Notes under the pieces: generated by a model | Database searches by the model: none | What the model saw: only the letters and a program-made list of their open reading frames with translations | What the model was told of the DNA's origin: nothing | From: Filosporella fistucella | Taxonomy: Eukaryota > Ascomycota > Leotiomycetes > Helotiales | Reading direction: 5' to 3' | Length of the DNA: 64,000 bases | Assembly (NCBI GenBank): GCA_030077755.1 | Contig: JAQJZZ010000008.1 | Span: forward strand, 2,542,001-2,606,000 | Shown here: piece by piece, positions 35,071 through 47,276 of the stretch | How the letters are laid out: each line of letters begins with the position of its first letter | Position numbering within the stretch: position 1 is the stretch's first letter | Made by a program: the position numbers and the translations under genes

Positions 35071-37989
35071 TAGCTTGCGTTATGGTTCTGTGGTCTGAAA
35101 TGGTTTCATAGCAGGATAATTTGCGAGCTTGACATTGGTGGAATGGGAAATGGCTTCTTGCATATGACTTTGTAATTGTACGTAGAATTGACGAATGACG
35201 CCTGATACCCGGATGAACGGACGGATGGACACATGCATGGGGGAACAATTAGCCATCGCCAGACCTTTGCAAATGGACCACACTTGCTTTGACGTTTCGT
35301 CTTTCTCTTTTTTCATGTGTGAACTACATACTTTGTGGTTGTCCTCCATTCCCCTTATCACTTAGTGGAGTAAACATAGTCTTTTGTTAGATATCTGATT
35401 CACACTACAAAGTCCTGAAAGGCTTGCCGTTTCTATTCCCATCTGATCTCATACTTTCTGCAGATCCATAATAGTTCATCTGTACCTATCTTACATACTC
35501 TGAACACAATTTGAACATTTTATAACAGAAGGGTGTTATTCCAAAATTGTATCCTGTCCCCCTTTATGCTAGGACGGCAATGTCGCTGATAGCTGAAAAG
35601 CTGAGAGCATCTTACTAGCCATCAGCTAGAAAGTCATTTTATCATATACCTAAGCGTACATATCACTTAAAGGGAGAGAGCACGTCCAGATTGTCGAGAT
35701 TTAGCAAGTGCTCTTTAGAACGGGAAGTGAAATGATGCTGCCTACATTGCCTTTGCAAGAACTTGGCGACCGAGAACCGAAGTCAAAGGCGAGTTGAGAG
35801 TCTGAAATTTGATACCTCTGATTTTATTCACTTTGTCCTCGAGCGCAGATTTGGACTGCGGCTGGGTTTTGGGAACAGAGTGCACGAATCTTGCACGATT
35901 TCCATTCCATGGACACAAAGGATAAGACCTGATATTTGAGGTGAAAGCTCCGAGGTGCAGAGTACAGGAGGGAGTTTGAGAGATTGTTTGTCCTTTGCTA
36001 TTCTTTCGCCCCTTGTTCACTAGGGAGATAATAACATTAAACAGAAAGGAAGCTGATTTGGAGATTACTAGATAACTATTGTCTTCACGCTTAGTTTCCT
36101 GTTGATTTTTAAGCAGCTATGTCTGCTATAACAACTGTTTAGAGGGAGTCCCTTCTTGATTTTTAGAAGAGGAAGACTTTGGAATTTCTCAAAAGTAGGA
36201 TTGAGGGATTATCTTGTTTGTGATATCTCTGTTCCACATGTACTATACATCGTAAGGAGGTTCAAAACATCTAAAGATTAAGGCAAGACTATTTGATATA
36301 CTAAGATTGTTTAGAAGGACAAGTTAAGAGAGGTATTAACTTCCATGTATATTTGAGGCATCTATACATGGGGTTTATCTTTTCTCGAATAACCTGGCTA
36401 GCTATGGGTAATTATGCGTTGCAGAATCAATTTTGGTAAAGGGAACTTTTAAGATATATTTTTACGAGTTTTAAGCAAGAACTTAGTCTTGGCTTGAAAG
36501 AAAAGAAGAAGAAGGAGGAGAAGGAGAAGAGGATAGTTAAAAGTGCTTAAAATTAGCTTTATATTCCTCGTTATTCTTCAACGGACTTCAAGTCATTGTA
36601 GACACAATTCCCCTTGTATAATTAGAGTACTCAAACTATATGCAAGACTTGTATCAGTGAATCTTTCAAATTACAATCGCTTAATCCTTCTTTCCCTTTT
36701 CCCTTATCCATTATTCTTCATCTACCCAGCTAGCTAAAGAGTCGGAAGTTTATCCTTAATATTTGAAGATAGCTGGTATAGACTTTTATGTGCACCTTTA
36801 TCGTATTGCATCGGAATTCGGGAGTATATTTGAGGAGTGTCTTTGAGCTAGGATATGCTATATCTACCCTTTGGGGTTTGTATATTCAGGCAAAATCTTG
36901 AAAAGTGGTGCTTAAATTTTAGGAATGTTATAGAAAGGAAGACTGTTTCCTAGTTCTAAGATCTGACAGTGTGGAAAGGAAGAATATTTCCTAAACTTAG
37001 AATCTGGTGCACGTATTGATTCATCGAAGTAGCAAATCAGTAGCTCGACAGTCAGAAGAATATAGATATCATAGGGAGGAGAGCAGAATAGAGATGGTTG
37101 AAAAGGAGGAATGGAGTGAACCCGTAGAGCAAGAGAGGGAAGACCCCTCCTCAATAAAATCATACTTTCTACCCCTCTATCCTTCTGTTTCCTAGTTCAA
37201 ATATTTCCATACTATCGAATCTCGAGGCAGAAAACGGTGCACTAGCCACCCCAATTCTAGACTCTTGGACATGCAGGTTGTACTTATACTTTGAGCTATT
37301 GTACAGGATAGAGGTCGTGTCAGTAAGTTCAACTTTCTTGATTCTGCAGCTAATGCAGCATATAGAGGTTGCATGGGACTAGATGTTTCGATGAGTTATA
37401 GTTATAGAGGCGGATGTACACTTTCGATCTTGCAAGCTTGTTGTGTTTGATGATTTTCAAAATCTTGAAGGTTTGGAGCGGGAAGACATGTCGCGGAATC
37501 ATTTCCTGAGAAACTATATGAATTTGTAACTACCTAGACATTGCAAGGTTTGAAGCTATGGGCACTTTACCTCTGAAGAAGACCCTCCCCGATTTAGGAT
37601 TCTAGTATAGCTGCATAGTTTCCTTGATGGTCTTACATCTATATCGATCTTGAATCTAACAATAGCTCATATCCCTGGTTATTCTACTGGAACATTCTCA
37701 TCTCCTACCTTTGATGGCCCGTCATCTTACCCCTCCCTTGACCTCATCCTATTCATTCTCCCCTCCCTCAATCCCCGACCCATCATCTCCTCACAATCCG
37801 TCCTCTCATCTACAATCCCAACCACATCCTCAGCATCTCATCACAAATTCACAACAATCTCCTTCCCATGTCCCATCCCACCTTTAAATCCTCCCCGCAT
37901 TCTCTCAAAAACCGGTAACGCACCCTGTCTCCCTGTTCTTATCCCTACACCTATCCCGTCTCACCTCACTTTTCATCTCCCTCCCCGCA

Positions 37990-38059
37990 ACGCGTGAAGA
38001 CGCGATAGAACGCGATGTTTGCAGCACGACGCGTTAGAAGAGATGAGAGGAAGTCGCGT
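37990..38059. promoter_or_regulatory. Cluster of five ACGCG motifs
   Basis: ACGCG starts at 37990 (ACGCGT), 38000, 38010 and 38029 (ACGCGT) on the plus strand, and on the minus strand at 38055-38059. The first three are exactly 10 bp apart. ACGCGT is the MBF (MluI cell-cycle box) recognition sequence in fungi. No supported gene starts nearby. Confidence 0.4.
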
Positions 38060-41000
38060 TGAATTTGGAGAAGGCTGCAAACAAGTAGTGGGAGTAACTA
38101 AGATTAGTTGAGGTTAAGTCTGCTAAGTTGCGAGAGGATTGGTTGATGTGATCATAGTGTAAAGGTAAGAGGAAGGATTATGCATCCATCAAATTTACTT
38201 CATGCATATATACCTATGCATGCATGCACTAGATCTTGCATAAGCAACAAGCTTAATCAATCATCCACTTCCCCCAATTCCCTATCCCAAGTCCCTAAAC
38301 GGCAACAATATACACTCATCTATCTCCCAGGTCCCCAACAGAAAATACCAACATTACCTACTCTATTCCAGGCGATAAAACGGCATCTTAGATTCATTCT
38401 TAATCTAAAGACGGGAGACATTTTCATCTCGGAGCTGAGAGCCGGTACCGAGGCGACGGTTTCGGGTTTGGCGAGGGAATAATTAATAACCACAGTGCTG
38501 AGTGGAGGGAGACGGGTTGAGATTACCACGGATCGGAGAACGGGATAAATAGTTTTGAGCTTGTGAAAGAACGGTACCATGATTTTGAAGAGAAGAGAAT
38601 TTGATGACATTCCTGACAAGACGCTATAGTTTCGAGTTGTTTGTGTAGCCTCCCGTTTACGTTGCAAAAGAGAGTTTAAATCACATCAATAGAGAATAGA
38701 CAGGGAGATGCGAGATGAGCGGTAGGTACCTTTTACTTCATATGATCTGATCTCGATTCACGATTCAATTGTTACTAGATAGATGATGCGATGGTTTGTT
38801 CCATCGCTTCGTCTCATCATAATCGGACGACATTCTGCGTGCGAACATGAGATGAAATGCCTGATAAAACAGAGTGGATTATAAATCGAATCTGCGAGCG
38901 ATCGGACATCATTTGACATGGGACGGCAGCGGAGGTTCATGGTTATGGATATGGTACAGGCGTCTGGGAATGAAGGGAATGAGAGGGGAAAGTGAGAATG
39001 ACGTGATGGTTGTGTGGAACAGAGTGTTTGTGACTTACTTTTTCGGTACTTGGGTGTGAGCAGATTGAGCGTTGTGGGTTTTGATGAAGATGAGATTATT
39101 ACGGAATGTTCAGTTGATCCTAAGAAGTGTACTGTGGATATGCGATGCTGTTGAGCAACGGTGTCTCGGCGACGGTAGAGATGGCAATTTGAGTTCGGCG
39201 TTGGAATGAATTGAAATGAAATAAAATGAAATGACTTGTCATCCTGAGATCGTGGCTCGGCCTTCTGGAAGAATGGAAGATATTGTGGTGGGGGAGGAAT
39301 AGGGTGTGACGGACAACTGCTTCGCAAGCGGACTTGTGTGCAGCAAGTAACAGGTTGTACCAATTGATGAGAATACGGACAACCGACAGAAAGGAATATT
39401 CGATAATTGTCACCACTGATATTTGACGGCACATTTCCTCTACCAAAAGCTCCCTTTGCTAGGATACCATGCACAAATTTATGTCCTTATTATCCACTAA
39501 CTTATCGATAGTATAACGATAATATGATAAGAGCGCTACAGTAGCCTTGAGAACCGAGTTATTAGACATGTATCAATAGCATCACCTTTCTAAAATTGCG
39601 ATATTGACCCGCTGTACAAATTTAATATTTCGAATCTTAGACTTTTTGATTTTTGTGCGAAAAAGAGTTTGTGGATCTGTAGAAAAACAGAGTATTACCG
39701 TAGTAACAGCGACTATGCGAAATAAGCATGTCTTTGAACATTTTGATGCATCGAACTGTTGATCTGTGTGTGTTGTCAAGTGGGTTTTGGGATTTTGACA
39801 TTGATATGGAGCCAATTTGAGATTTGACGAGTGCACTGGGATTTTCTTTCTTTCTTCCCTTCATATTTTGGCAGCCTAAGTGCTCCGACTTGATGGTGGA
39901 AAAGGAAATGCCGTCTCTTGATTGCTGCTGTGTGGATAGGTTAATCCTAGGGAGTGAGGAGAGTGGGGTTTATGGTTTTTGCTTGGGTGGTGACAGTGAC
40001 ACTGAGCACAGGTCTCATGGCCAAGATTTGGAGCCGTGATTGCGTCGAGTCCAGAGCTGGATCCTGGGTTACCATTGATGACAAAAGTCAAGTTTTGTGC
40101 AACTTGATGATGTGTACAAGTACAACAATCCACAACCTCTGACAAGAGAATCCCAGTGGCTGGCAATGGCTGCTAATATTCAGCTGTTAAGGTTCTTCGT
40201 GATTTTTGACGGTGTCGAGTCTGTCGAAGAGATTTTCACTTTGCCCCTGAAATGATTGCTCTTCCTCGTCCGCTTGCCCTCGTCGTCCCAAAGCCAATAA
40301 ATTGCAGATCTGATCCTTCTGCTTCTCCCCCGGGACTCGGAGTGTAGCCAGTATAGAAAGGGAAAAGCGTCAGGTACAGCAGCTGTCTGAGTGGTTCGCG
40401 GGATGTGGCCGTTTCCGCGGCTTCGGATTCGCTCATGAGCTTGCAGGGAGAGAGGGAGGAGACAAGCAACCTTGTAACGGCCGTCGGTGGAAAGAAGAGC
40501 AGGCACTGGCTCATGGGGCTTGCCCCTTTTCAGTCCACGCGACATAGTCCCGTTTGGGTGATTTGTGTCCCGCTTCTGGATTATCGATAATAATGATAAT
40601 ATAATAATCCCTCCATATATGAATTATTCGTCACACATTTCCATGTTTGTGTTCCTTGTCACATCCAGGCTTGTCCAACGATTCTCTGATGTCTGATCTC
40701 TGATCTTTTAACGGATTGAATCCTGCGACATCAATGAAGCAGCTGAGCACGAAAAACAAACCGGTTTATCAGACGAGAAAGGTATTCCGACCATGTGGAA
40801 ATATGAAACTCGAAGATTCCCGTGGGTCGTGGGGAGGCCGCGCATTGGACAAGTGCTTGGGCTGTTGAAGCCGCACGTCACAAGCAAAAGGAAGTATAAT
40901 TTGGAGGAAAAAGCCTTGGACCCCACAAAATGCGATAGATGCACAGGTACTTTAGGTCACTCGCGAGTCGAGCGTCGATTTGACAGTTGACGAGGCAGTC

Positions 41001-43145
41001 GAGACCTGATTCCGAGACATGAACAGAACAAGTTATCAGTGTGTCTTGAAATTTTTTTCAAATGAGAAAGACTTGCCGACGAGACCGAGAAGACCCAAGT
41101 CTGATCCACAACAAACGAAGCTTTCAAGACAGCAACATAGTGATGTGATATGAGGCTTCTTTGTTCATTATCTTGAGGCTTGAATTTCGTGAAATCTTAG
41201 ACCCTCGCCGTAGACGCGAAACAGCGCCCACGGAAATGGCCCGTTGGCGCTGAAGCCAACGACGAATGGTGCGTCCCTGGGTGTAAACCGCCACGCTATA
41301 ACAGCTCCTCAAGAGGCACAGTTTAACTCCATAGCGCGTGGGCGTGACAAGGGGTTAGGGGTTGAACTTGGATGGTGGAATCGTGGTGACTTGCTTGATG
41401 GTGAGGGTTTGGGCTTGAAGAAGTCTTGCGGTAGGCAGGTAGGTGCAGCAGGGCGAAGAAAAGAAACATCTAAAGATATGGTTTGTGATGCTGCACAGTA
41501 GAGTGCAGCTTCTGCAACGAAAGTATATCTTGGTGTTTTGAAGACGGAGGATGGTGACATCCAGATGCAAGGTCAAGGTTGAGGATGGTACTTTCGTACC
41601 AACTCGGCAGTGGTGAAGCATTGAGGGGACAAGTGACAGTAGCAGTGCAGTGCATCTCAATTATGCCCAAAGTCAATACCATATGCGGTTGTATTCAACC
41701 TCACAGCCGTACAGTTGCATCTAGGCCATTGATTAAGTTTCTTTGCCGTAATCGCACTGTACTTGATATGTCTTGTATTCAGTATCGTGGTGGTATCCAG
41801 TTAAACGCTTCAAACGACCGTCTCCTATCCCTTCAAAGGCGGCTCCTGATTCTTGCCGTGTCTGCCTCCTGACTTTACCTCTATAGGGGTATCTCTGCCC
41901 TTGATAGCCTCCTGACTGAGTCCAGCTATTCGACTCTTTTCTTGTACCTCTCAATATCAATTCTCCTGATCCGCAACTCTCGAATTTTTGAAAAGTCGTT
42001 CGCAAAAGATGCTCTCATTGGCTCTATCACGGTGATTACCATTGCAAGCAAAGAGGCGTTTTAAGAGTCTCGCCTTTGGCATCCCATTTCCACCCTTCCA
42101 ACCTTCCGCCGTTCTACCCCTAGGGAGCGGTAGTGGGTGGGCCGTCTAAGTTTAAGTCCAGGTACAGGATCAGGAACCGATTTAATCTGCATAAACGACG
42201 GGCTCGTCACGACCACGGCCCTGTTGGATTGGACCCCCAGACATCCGCACACACCAATTCTGAACTGAACTGAACCACACACTGCACTTTAAACTGATTG
42301 TATGGTGAGAGGTCAGGTATCTGGTACCTGCACCTGCAGTCACTTTTCTTCACCATCTCCCGTCGTCCTCTTCGTCCAATCCGACTCACCCCCTTCTCTC
42401 CTACTCCAGCAGCTCAGGGCACATATCGCATTGCATTGCATGGCAATTCTCTCCGTCCTTGCTCACAGACAAAGAGTCCAATCCGCTCCCTCCTCTGCGC
42501 CTCCCGTTCTTCAAAGCAAACAACAACAATCCTTCCTCGAAACACGAAAACCTCCCAGCAAAACTTGATTGTCTTCATTCGAACTTTTGCCCAGGAGGAG
42601 GATCTGCACCACGTTCTTTACATACCTACCATTGTCCGATCTTTTGATTAATGCATAGTCACACAAATCTCCGGTCAACATACGTTCAGCTTCTGCATCT
42701 ATCCGTTCAGGCCTGCGTCGACGCGCCTTCAATCCTTCTCTAATTGCACTTCGAGTATTCGACAACGCGAAGAACATTCGACCGTTGCAGCTACCTACCA
42801 ACTACGTTTTCATATTAACTTGACGGCGGTTCAGCAGAACAAAATACACTGTTCAAAAAACAATCTATGCACAGAGGAACGACCACGATTATCCAGGGAT
42901 ACCGAAACGAGCCTCACACAGTCATTTCCAAACCTGAAGCACCATACCCGTCGAACCCTTGGCCGCTTCAGACACAACTGATCGATATCTAAATCGAATT
43001 ATACTTTGGGACTTCTTCGAAACGAATCATTAAAGCACTTGCCTGTCGTTGTTCTGATTTGGGTCAGGATCAACCTTCACTCTTTTGTCCCGTATGTATT
43101 TCCCCATTCCCAGTCTTTTTCGTTATCTTTATATCTTCAGGGCTG

Positions 43146-43247
43146 ATGCTTGTCCTCGGATCAGGTTCCATTTCGCTCCTTTCTAGCTCCGGCTTGTCGA
43201 CGGATTGCTTCGTCCTTCATTTGAATAAACAGTCCCCCACAAACTGA
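43146..43247 (+). other. Upstream ORF in the leader of the 43395 gene
   Basis: ATG at 43146 opens a 33-codon frame ending in TGA, about 150 nt before the main start codon. If it lies in the mature mRNA it could lower translation of the long downstream protein. The transcript start is not known. Confidence 0.3.
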
Positions 43248-43394
43248 ATATAATATACAACTCCAAGCTGGAGAAGCTTTGGTAAAGGTCGTGAGCGTGC
43301 TCACCAGAATAAATAGTCAGTCACCAGACAACATCTTCAAGATTTACGACTACTTTTTCAAGACGCTGCCGGTTAGTGCGTGGTTATAATCAAT

Positions 43395-46300
43395 ATGAAT
43401 CGTTTTCGTACAAAGAAGAAGGCCAAGGAGGGTGGAGATGGAGTTGCTCGAGCATCTACCGACTCAGATGCACCGTCGATGCCCGTGGTCAAGCCTACGA
43501 AAACGTTCAGACGAGGAAAGAAGAATCAAGAACCGGAGCCTATCCCAGAACTCGATCTGACAACTGCACTACCATCTTCAGATGACTTCAGGACAAGTTT
43601 ATTGATGAGTGGTCTGTCTGCCAGATTTTCCATGCTTAGAGAACAGGACGATCCAATGTCGAAGATCGGCAAGGCGAGTGACGACAGTGTGCTTTTCCCA
43701 AAACGACAATCTAGGTTGAATGACTTTGGGTTCCAAGCACATGGGCTATCAGATATCGCAGAAGTCTCGTCGATCAATGGATCAATTCGTCCCCCATTCG
43801 CCTTCTCCAGGACGGATTCTTACAACACAACAGAAGGATATGGGACAGATGACGATTCACAACATAGTGGCAGTATAATGAATAGGGCCAAACCAGGAGA
43901 AGGAAATAATCTGTTCGGTGGCCGACAAAAGATATATATGGGAAATCGAACATTATATGATAATGATGTCAGTCAATCGGCTTTTCAAAAGCTACGAGAA
44001 CGAGAAAAGGAACAGAAGGAGAAGGAGAGGCAGGACAAAGAAGATAATGAGGTACAATCGAGGTCCAACTCCCCACCTTTGACTGGATACAACCGTAACA
44101 GAGAAACTTCATCCACAACCTCATCTGGAGATCCTTCCAACACACGAACCTCTACCGCAGCCACATCTTTCACCTCTGGTAGGACACCATCCCTCAGCGG
44201 AGCCCACACACCAGTCACTCCAGGTGCTCCTATGTCAAATAATACTGGACTAGAAAGGTCGACCACTAAGACTCGACGCCTGTATGAAACCGGCTTGGAC
44301 AACCAATTGCATGAACAACAATTTTCTGCTATGAGTCGAATTGACACCTTGACCAGGCAGCGGACATTGGGAGCTCAAACACCACCACCAGGACTCTCGC
44401 CTACCTTTACTCCAAATGCATCTGAAAGGTGGGACCGTCATCAGGTTTTGAGCAAGCAAAGCATGCCAAACTTGCGGGCAGCCAGCCCTCCGCCAACCGG
44501 ACCTCCTGGAGGAAAGCTGGGGACCTTCGACTTTGGGACGAGAGCTCACCAAAACGTAGAGAATACTAAGGCGTTCGGTATGGCATCACCACCTCTCAGC
44601 CCGCCTGTCAGCGAGCACGAGGAACATGTTTTACCGGTTCAACCAAATGACCGGGGGAAGGCTACGGCACTGGGAGCGTTTACGAAGCCACAACCATATG
44701 ATGACAACAAGTATTCCCAAAGACAGATACAGATGCAACAGGGACGGGAGACCCCTCCACTCTCTCTGCGCAAACACTCGCCCCCTCGTGCGTTTGCTCC
44801 CCGAAATCCACCCCCTCCACAATCGATGAGTCGAAACCGGGCAGAATCAAATGCTACATTTGCTTCTGAACGATCGAGATCAAATTCATCTGCACAGAGA
44901 CATTTCCTTCCACAGGATCGAATTCCGGAGCAATCTAGACCTCAAATTTCAGTACCTGAAGATAAGCCTGTGTCCTCTGGGACTTTCCTAGCTTCACCAG
45001 ATGAGTCTGTAGCCTCTCCCAACGAGACTCTAGAGCCCAGATACCGGAATCAACCCAAGCCACTTGACCTGTCGAGTATGTACCGTGCAGATCAAACTAT
45101 TTCTTTGGAACGTCCTCCCGAGTCGCAACATCCAGCACATCGCCAACGGCCCTTCGAGGATTCCACGCCCGGGCTTAGCCCATCGATTTCTACAACCAAT
45201 CTTAAAGCAAGCCCAGCCTCGTCCCAGCCTCCTGCGGACTCCCCAACGTTGGGCCCTGGAACTGGGCTGAGTGGTATGGTTCGTCAACACTTACGATCTG
45301 ATAGTAACAGCTCGTCCGTTTATGGAGGTGTACCGTCAGCGCATTTCAGTCACCGCTTTCCTCTTGACCCCACAGACCCAATGCCACAAAATGACTATTC
45401 CACTGGGGATAATCCTTGGGACAATGAAGAATGGGACCAAAGCTACTATGGCCAGGACAGTTACGGCCAAGACAACGCAGCCAACGATCCGAACGGCAAC
45501 AGCGCTGTACCTCCTCCTTTATCCGTCAGATCACCAAATGTAGATGCAGCTGGCAAGTCGCCGCGAAAGCCATCCTGGGAGAAGGAATTGGAGAGTCGTC
45601 ACACCCGTGATGGCAGTTCCGAGACACAGAAAGAGCGAGAGGATCTTCAGCATGAGCTTGCGTCACGACGACGACAAGTTCAAGAGAAGATGAAGAGTTT
45701 TGTCGAGGCTGACAGCAGATCAGCCAGTCCACTACCGCCTCCACATCCAGCAGATTGGCCCAAGGACGCCGTCAACGGTGTATTGGCAAAGACCAACGCA
45801 CTTGGTCTTCTGAGGAAGCAGACTAGTAGGGGATCTCTTGTTGTGAGGACCAACCAGCCTCCACCCCAGTCCAAAGCTATGAAGATGTTGGGAATAGGAA
45901 ATACCACTATTAGTAGTTCACCCTCTCCAGGCAAGTCCAATTTCGATGATCATTCCTGGAAGCAGGAAGAGGAAGAGATGCTTCGTGGAGTTCCAGCACC
46001 AAACACGCCGCCTCAGACCAGAGCTTTCCGAGAGGCACGCAGGGCTGCACAGCGTGATCGTGAACGTCAAGTCACGATGAGACATCAAAATCAACCACAG
46101 GGGCATCAAAGATTGGGAAACGAGAGCAGCGAGAGTGAGTGGCCAAACCCTCGTGCTGAGCATCAACGAATGGCCAATCATCCTCGTCCTATGAATCAAC
46201 ACCATGAGAGAGTTCCACCAAACATTCGTACACGTCAACGCACACCAAGTCGAGAGAGGAAGCCACCGCCAGTGACCTATACCCACCGTAACGGCAATGG

Positions 46301-47276
46301 GAGCAGCCAGGAGAGCAAGGATAGCACAGGAAATCGTTCTGATTCTCGACCTCAATCTCGCACATCTCGAGACCGATCGGGATCTGATACTTCTGGTGGA
46401 CGATCCAAGAGCCGGAACGGTCGATACAAGGACGACCTAGCCAGAGCCATGGCTGAGGGAACATCTAGTTCCTCCCAAGGCTACTATGAAGATCTCGAGA
46501 TTCCATCCTCCCGTCTCATGCCAAAGTCACCCGGAACCCCGAACATGGCTTTTCAGCCCTCCCCAATTCCCTCTCCAATGATGCCGTCTCCAATGATGCC
46601 AAGTACTGGTCGGTCTCGAAGCAATAGCAAGTCGACCCCAGCAGGGTATTTCGACGGCCAAAAACTGCCTACCCTTCAAACTGGTGCATACACTCCTGAG
46701 ATTGGCAGCCAACCTAGACCTTCTCCTACGGCACCCTTTGCAATCAATCCCACGCCTGCTTTGGTTCAGGCTTCACCTGCAGGATCTGGAGCGAACACTC
46801 CTGTAGGATCCCAACAGCCATTCTTAGCTCCCCGAAAGCGTTCTATCAACAAATCTGAGATTTCTGAACCGCGCTTCCTTTCATCTACTTCGAGAGTTAC
46901 AACTGTTGATCTTCCACCTGGATCATCGCTCCAAAACGGTCTGGAGTATAATGCTCCACCAATTCCTCCAGTCAATCCCAAACGCCGACAAACCCGAACC
47001 ATGTTTGGAGGCCTGATGGGTAGACGTGACGATTCTTCTGACGAGTTGCACTCGATGCCTGCCGCTACTCAATCTAGTGAGGAGATGTCTACCTTCTCAG
47101 CTGACGAAGGCGACTTCAAGCCAAAAATTCGACAGAAGCTTCGCAAGAGCTCCAGTGAAGGTGGCAACCTGAACGCTAGAGCTCGACAAGCCACCCTCAC
47201 ATCACCTAGCCCTGCAATGCCAGGTACCTTCCCAACTGGAAGTCCTCCCCGCCCTATCGAAGGCGGTATGTTTTAA
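43395..47276 (+). CDS. 1293-residue intrinsically disordered fungal protein
   Basis: Single-exon gene. The start is the ATG at 43395 (NRFRTKKKAKE...); the in-frame GTG at 43380 is not a likely start. The protein is rich in Ser, Pro, Gln and Arg with no globular domain that I recognise. Visible elements are a basic N-terminus, a GYGTDDD acidic patch, a charged helix (REREKEQKEKERQDKED, about residues 200-220), several SPPLSPP/TPPPGLSP proline motifs, a second helical segment (KEREDLQHELASRRRQVQEKM, about 745-775), an SPMMPSPMMPS repeat and a basic C-terminal KPKIRQKLRKSS patch. Many SP/TP sites suggest heavy phosphorylation. Such proteins in filamentous fungi are often polarity or signalling scaffolds, but there is no direct evidence for a role. 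A long leader precedes it. Confidence 0.85.
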   Translation: MNRFRTKKKAKEGGDGVARASTDSDAPSMPVVKPTKTFRRGKKNQEPEPIPELDLTTALPSSDDFRTSLLMSGLSARFSMLREQDDPMSKIGKASDDSVLFPKRQSRLNDFGFQAHGLSDIAEVSSINGSIRPPFAFSRTDSYNTTEGYGTDDDSQHSGSIMNRAKPGEGNNLFGGRQKIYMGNRTLYDNDVSQSAFQKLREREKEQKEKERQDKEDNEVQSRSNSPPLTGYNRNRETSSTTSSGDPSNTRTSTAATSFTSGRTPSLSGAHTPVTPGAPMSNNTGLERSTTKTRRLYETGLDNQLHEQQFSAMSRIDTLTRQRTLGAQTPPPGLSPTFTPNASERWDRHQVLSKQSMPNLRAASPPPTGPPGGKLGTFDFGTRAHQNVENTKAFGMASPPLSPPVSEHEEHVLPVQPNDRGKATALGAFTKPQPYDDNKYSQRQIQMQQGRETPPLSLRKHSPPRAFAPRNPPPPQSMSRNRAESNATFASERSRSNSSAQRHFLPQDRIPEQSRPQISVPEDKPVSSGTFLASPDESVASPNETLEPRYRNQPKPLDLSSMYRADQTISLERPPESQHPAHRQRPFEDSTPGLSPSISTTNLKASPASSQPPADSPTLGPGTGLSGMVRQHLRSDSNSSSVYGGVPSAHFSHRFPLDPTDPMPQNDYSTGDNPWDNEEWDQSYYGQDSYGQDNAANDPNGNSAVPPPLSVRSPNVDAAGKSPRKPSWEKELESRHTRDGSSETQKEREDLQHELASRRRQVQEKMKSFVEADSRSASPLPPPHPADWPKDAVNGVLAKTNALGLLRKQTSRGSLVVRTNQPPPQSKAMKMLGIGNTTISSSPSPGKSNFDDHSWKQEEEEMLRGVPAPNTPPQTRAFREARRAAQRDRERQVTMRHQNQPQGHQRLGNESSESEWPNPRAEHQRMANHPRPMNQHHERVPPNIRTRQRTPSRERKPPPVTYTHRNGNGSSQESKDSTGNRSDSRPQSRTSRDRSGSDTSGGRSKSRNGRYKDDLARAMAEGTSSSSQGYYEDLEIPSSRLMPKSPGTPNMAFQPSPIPSPMMPSPMMPSTGRSRSNSKSTPAGYFDGQKLPTLQTGAYTPEIGSQPRPSPTAPFAINPTPALVQASPAGSGANTPVGSQQPFLAPRKRSINKSEISEPRFLSSTSRVTTVDLPPGSSLQNGLEYNAPPIPPVNPKRRQTRTMFGGLMGRRDDSSDELHSMPAATQSSEEMSTFSADEGDFKPKIRQKLRKSSSEGGNLNARARQATLTSPSPAMPGTFPTGSPPRPIEGGMF

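Larger units (their letters stand above)
35071..43394. other. 8.3-kb gene-poor region including a probable long 5' leader
   Basis: The largest gap in the window. 35.5-37.6 kb is AT-rich without coding frames. 37.69-37.99 kb is C-rich and G-poor on the plus strand. 37,990-38,059 carries clustered ACGCG motifs. 38-42 kb has only isolated frames (the longest, 238 codons on the minus strand at 38758-39474, is low-complexity and unsupported). From about 42,300 to 43,394 the sequence looks like promoter plus long 5' leader of the next gene, with an upstream ORF of 33 codons at 43146-43247 and a GTATGT at 43093 that may begin a leader intron. Confidence 0.45.

Noticed and set aside
36930..37010. Two similar 41-bp segments (GAAAGGAAG...TTTCCTA)
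   Set aside because: Only two imperfect copies in AT-rich DNA; too weak to call a repeat family.
37650..37997. 115-codon forward frame in the C-rich block
   Set aside because: Starts with TTG, is Pro/Ser/Ile-rich as expected from base skew alone, and has no domain.
38758..39474. 238-codon open frame on the minus strand
   Set aside because: Low-complexity Ser/Pro/His text, no domain or coding-like periodicity, no splice partners, and it contains a GAAAT-type simple repeat near 39205-39235. Probably chance openness in skewed DNA.
40180..40545. 121-codon minus-strand frame with ATG
   Set aside because: No motif and composition close to background; overlapping frames of similar length exist in the same place.
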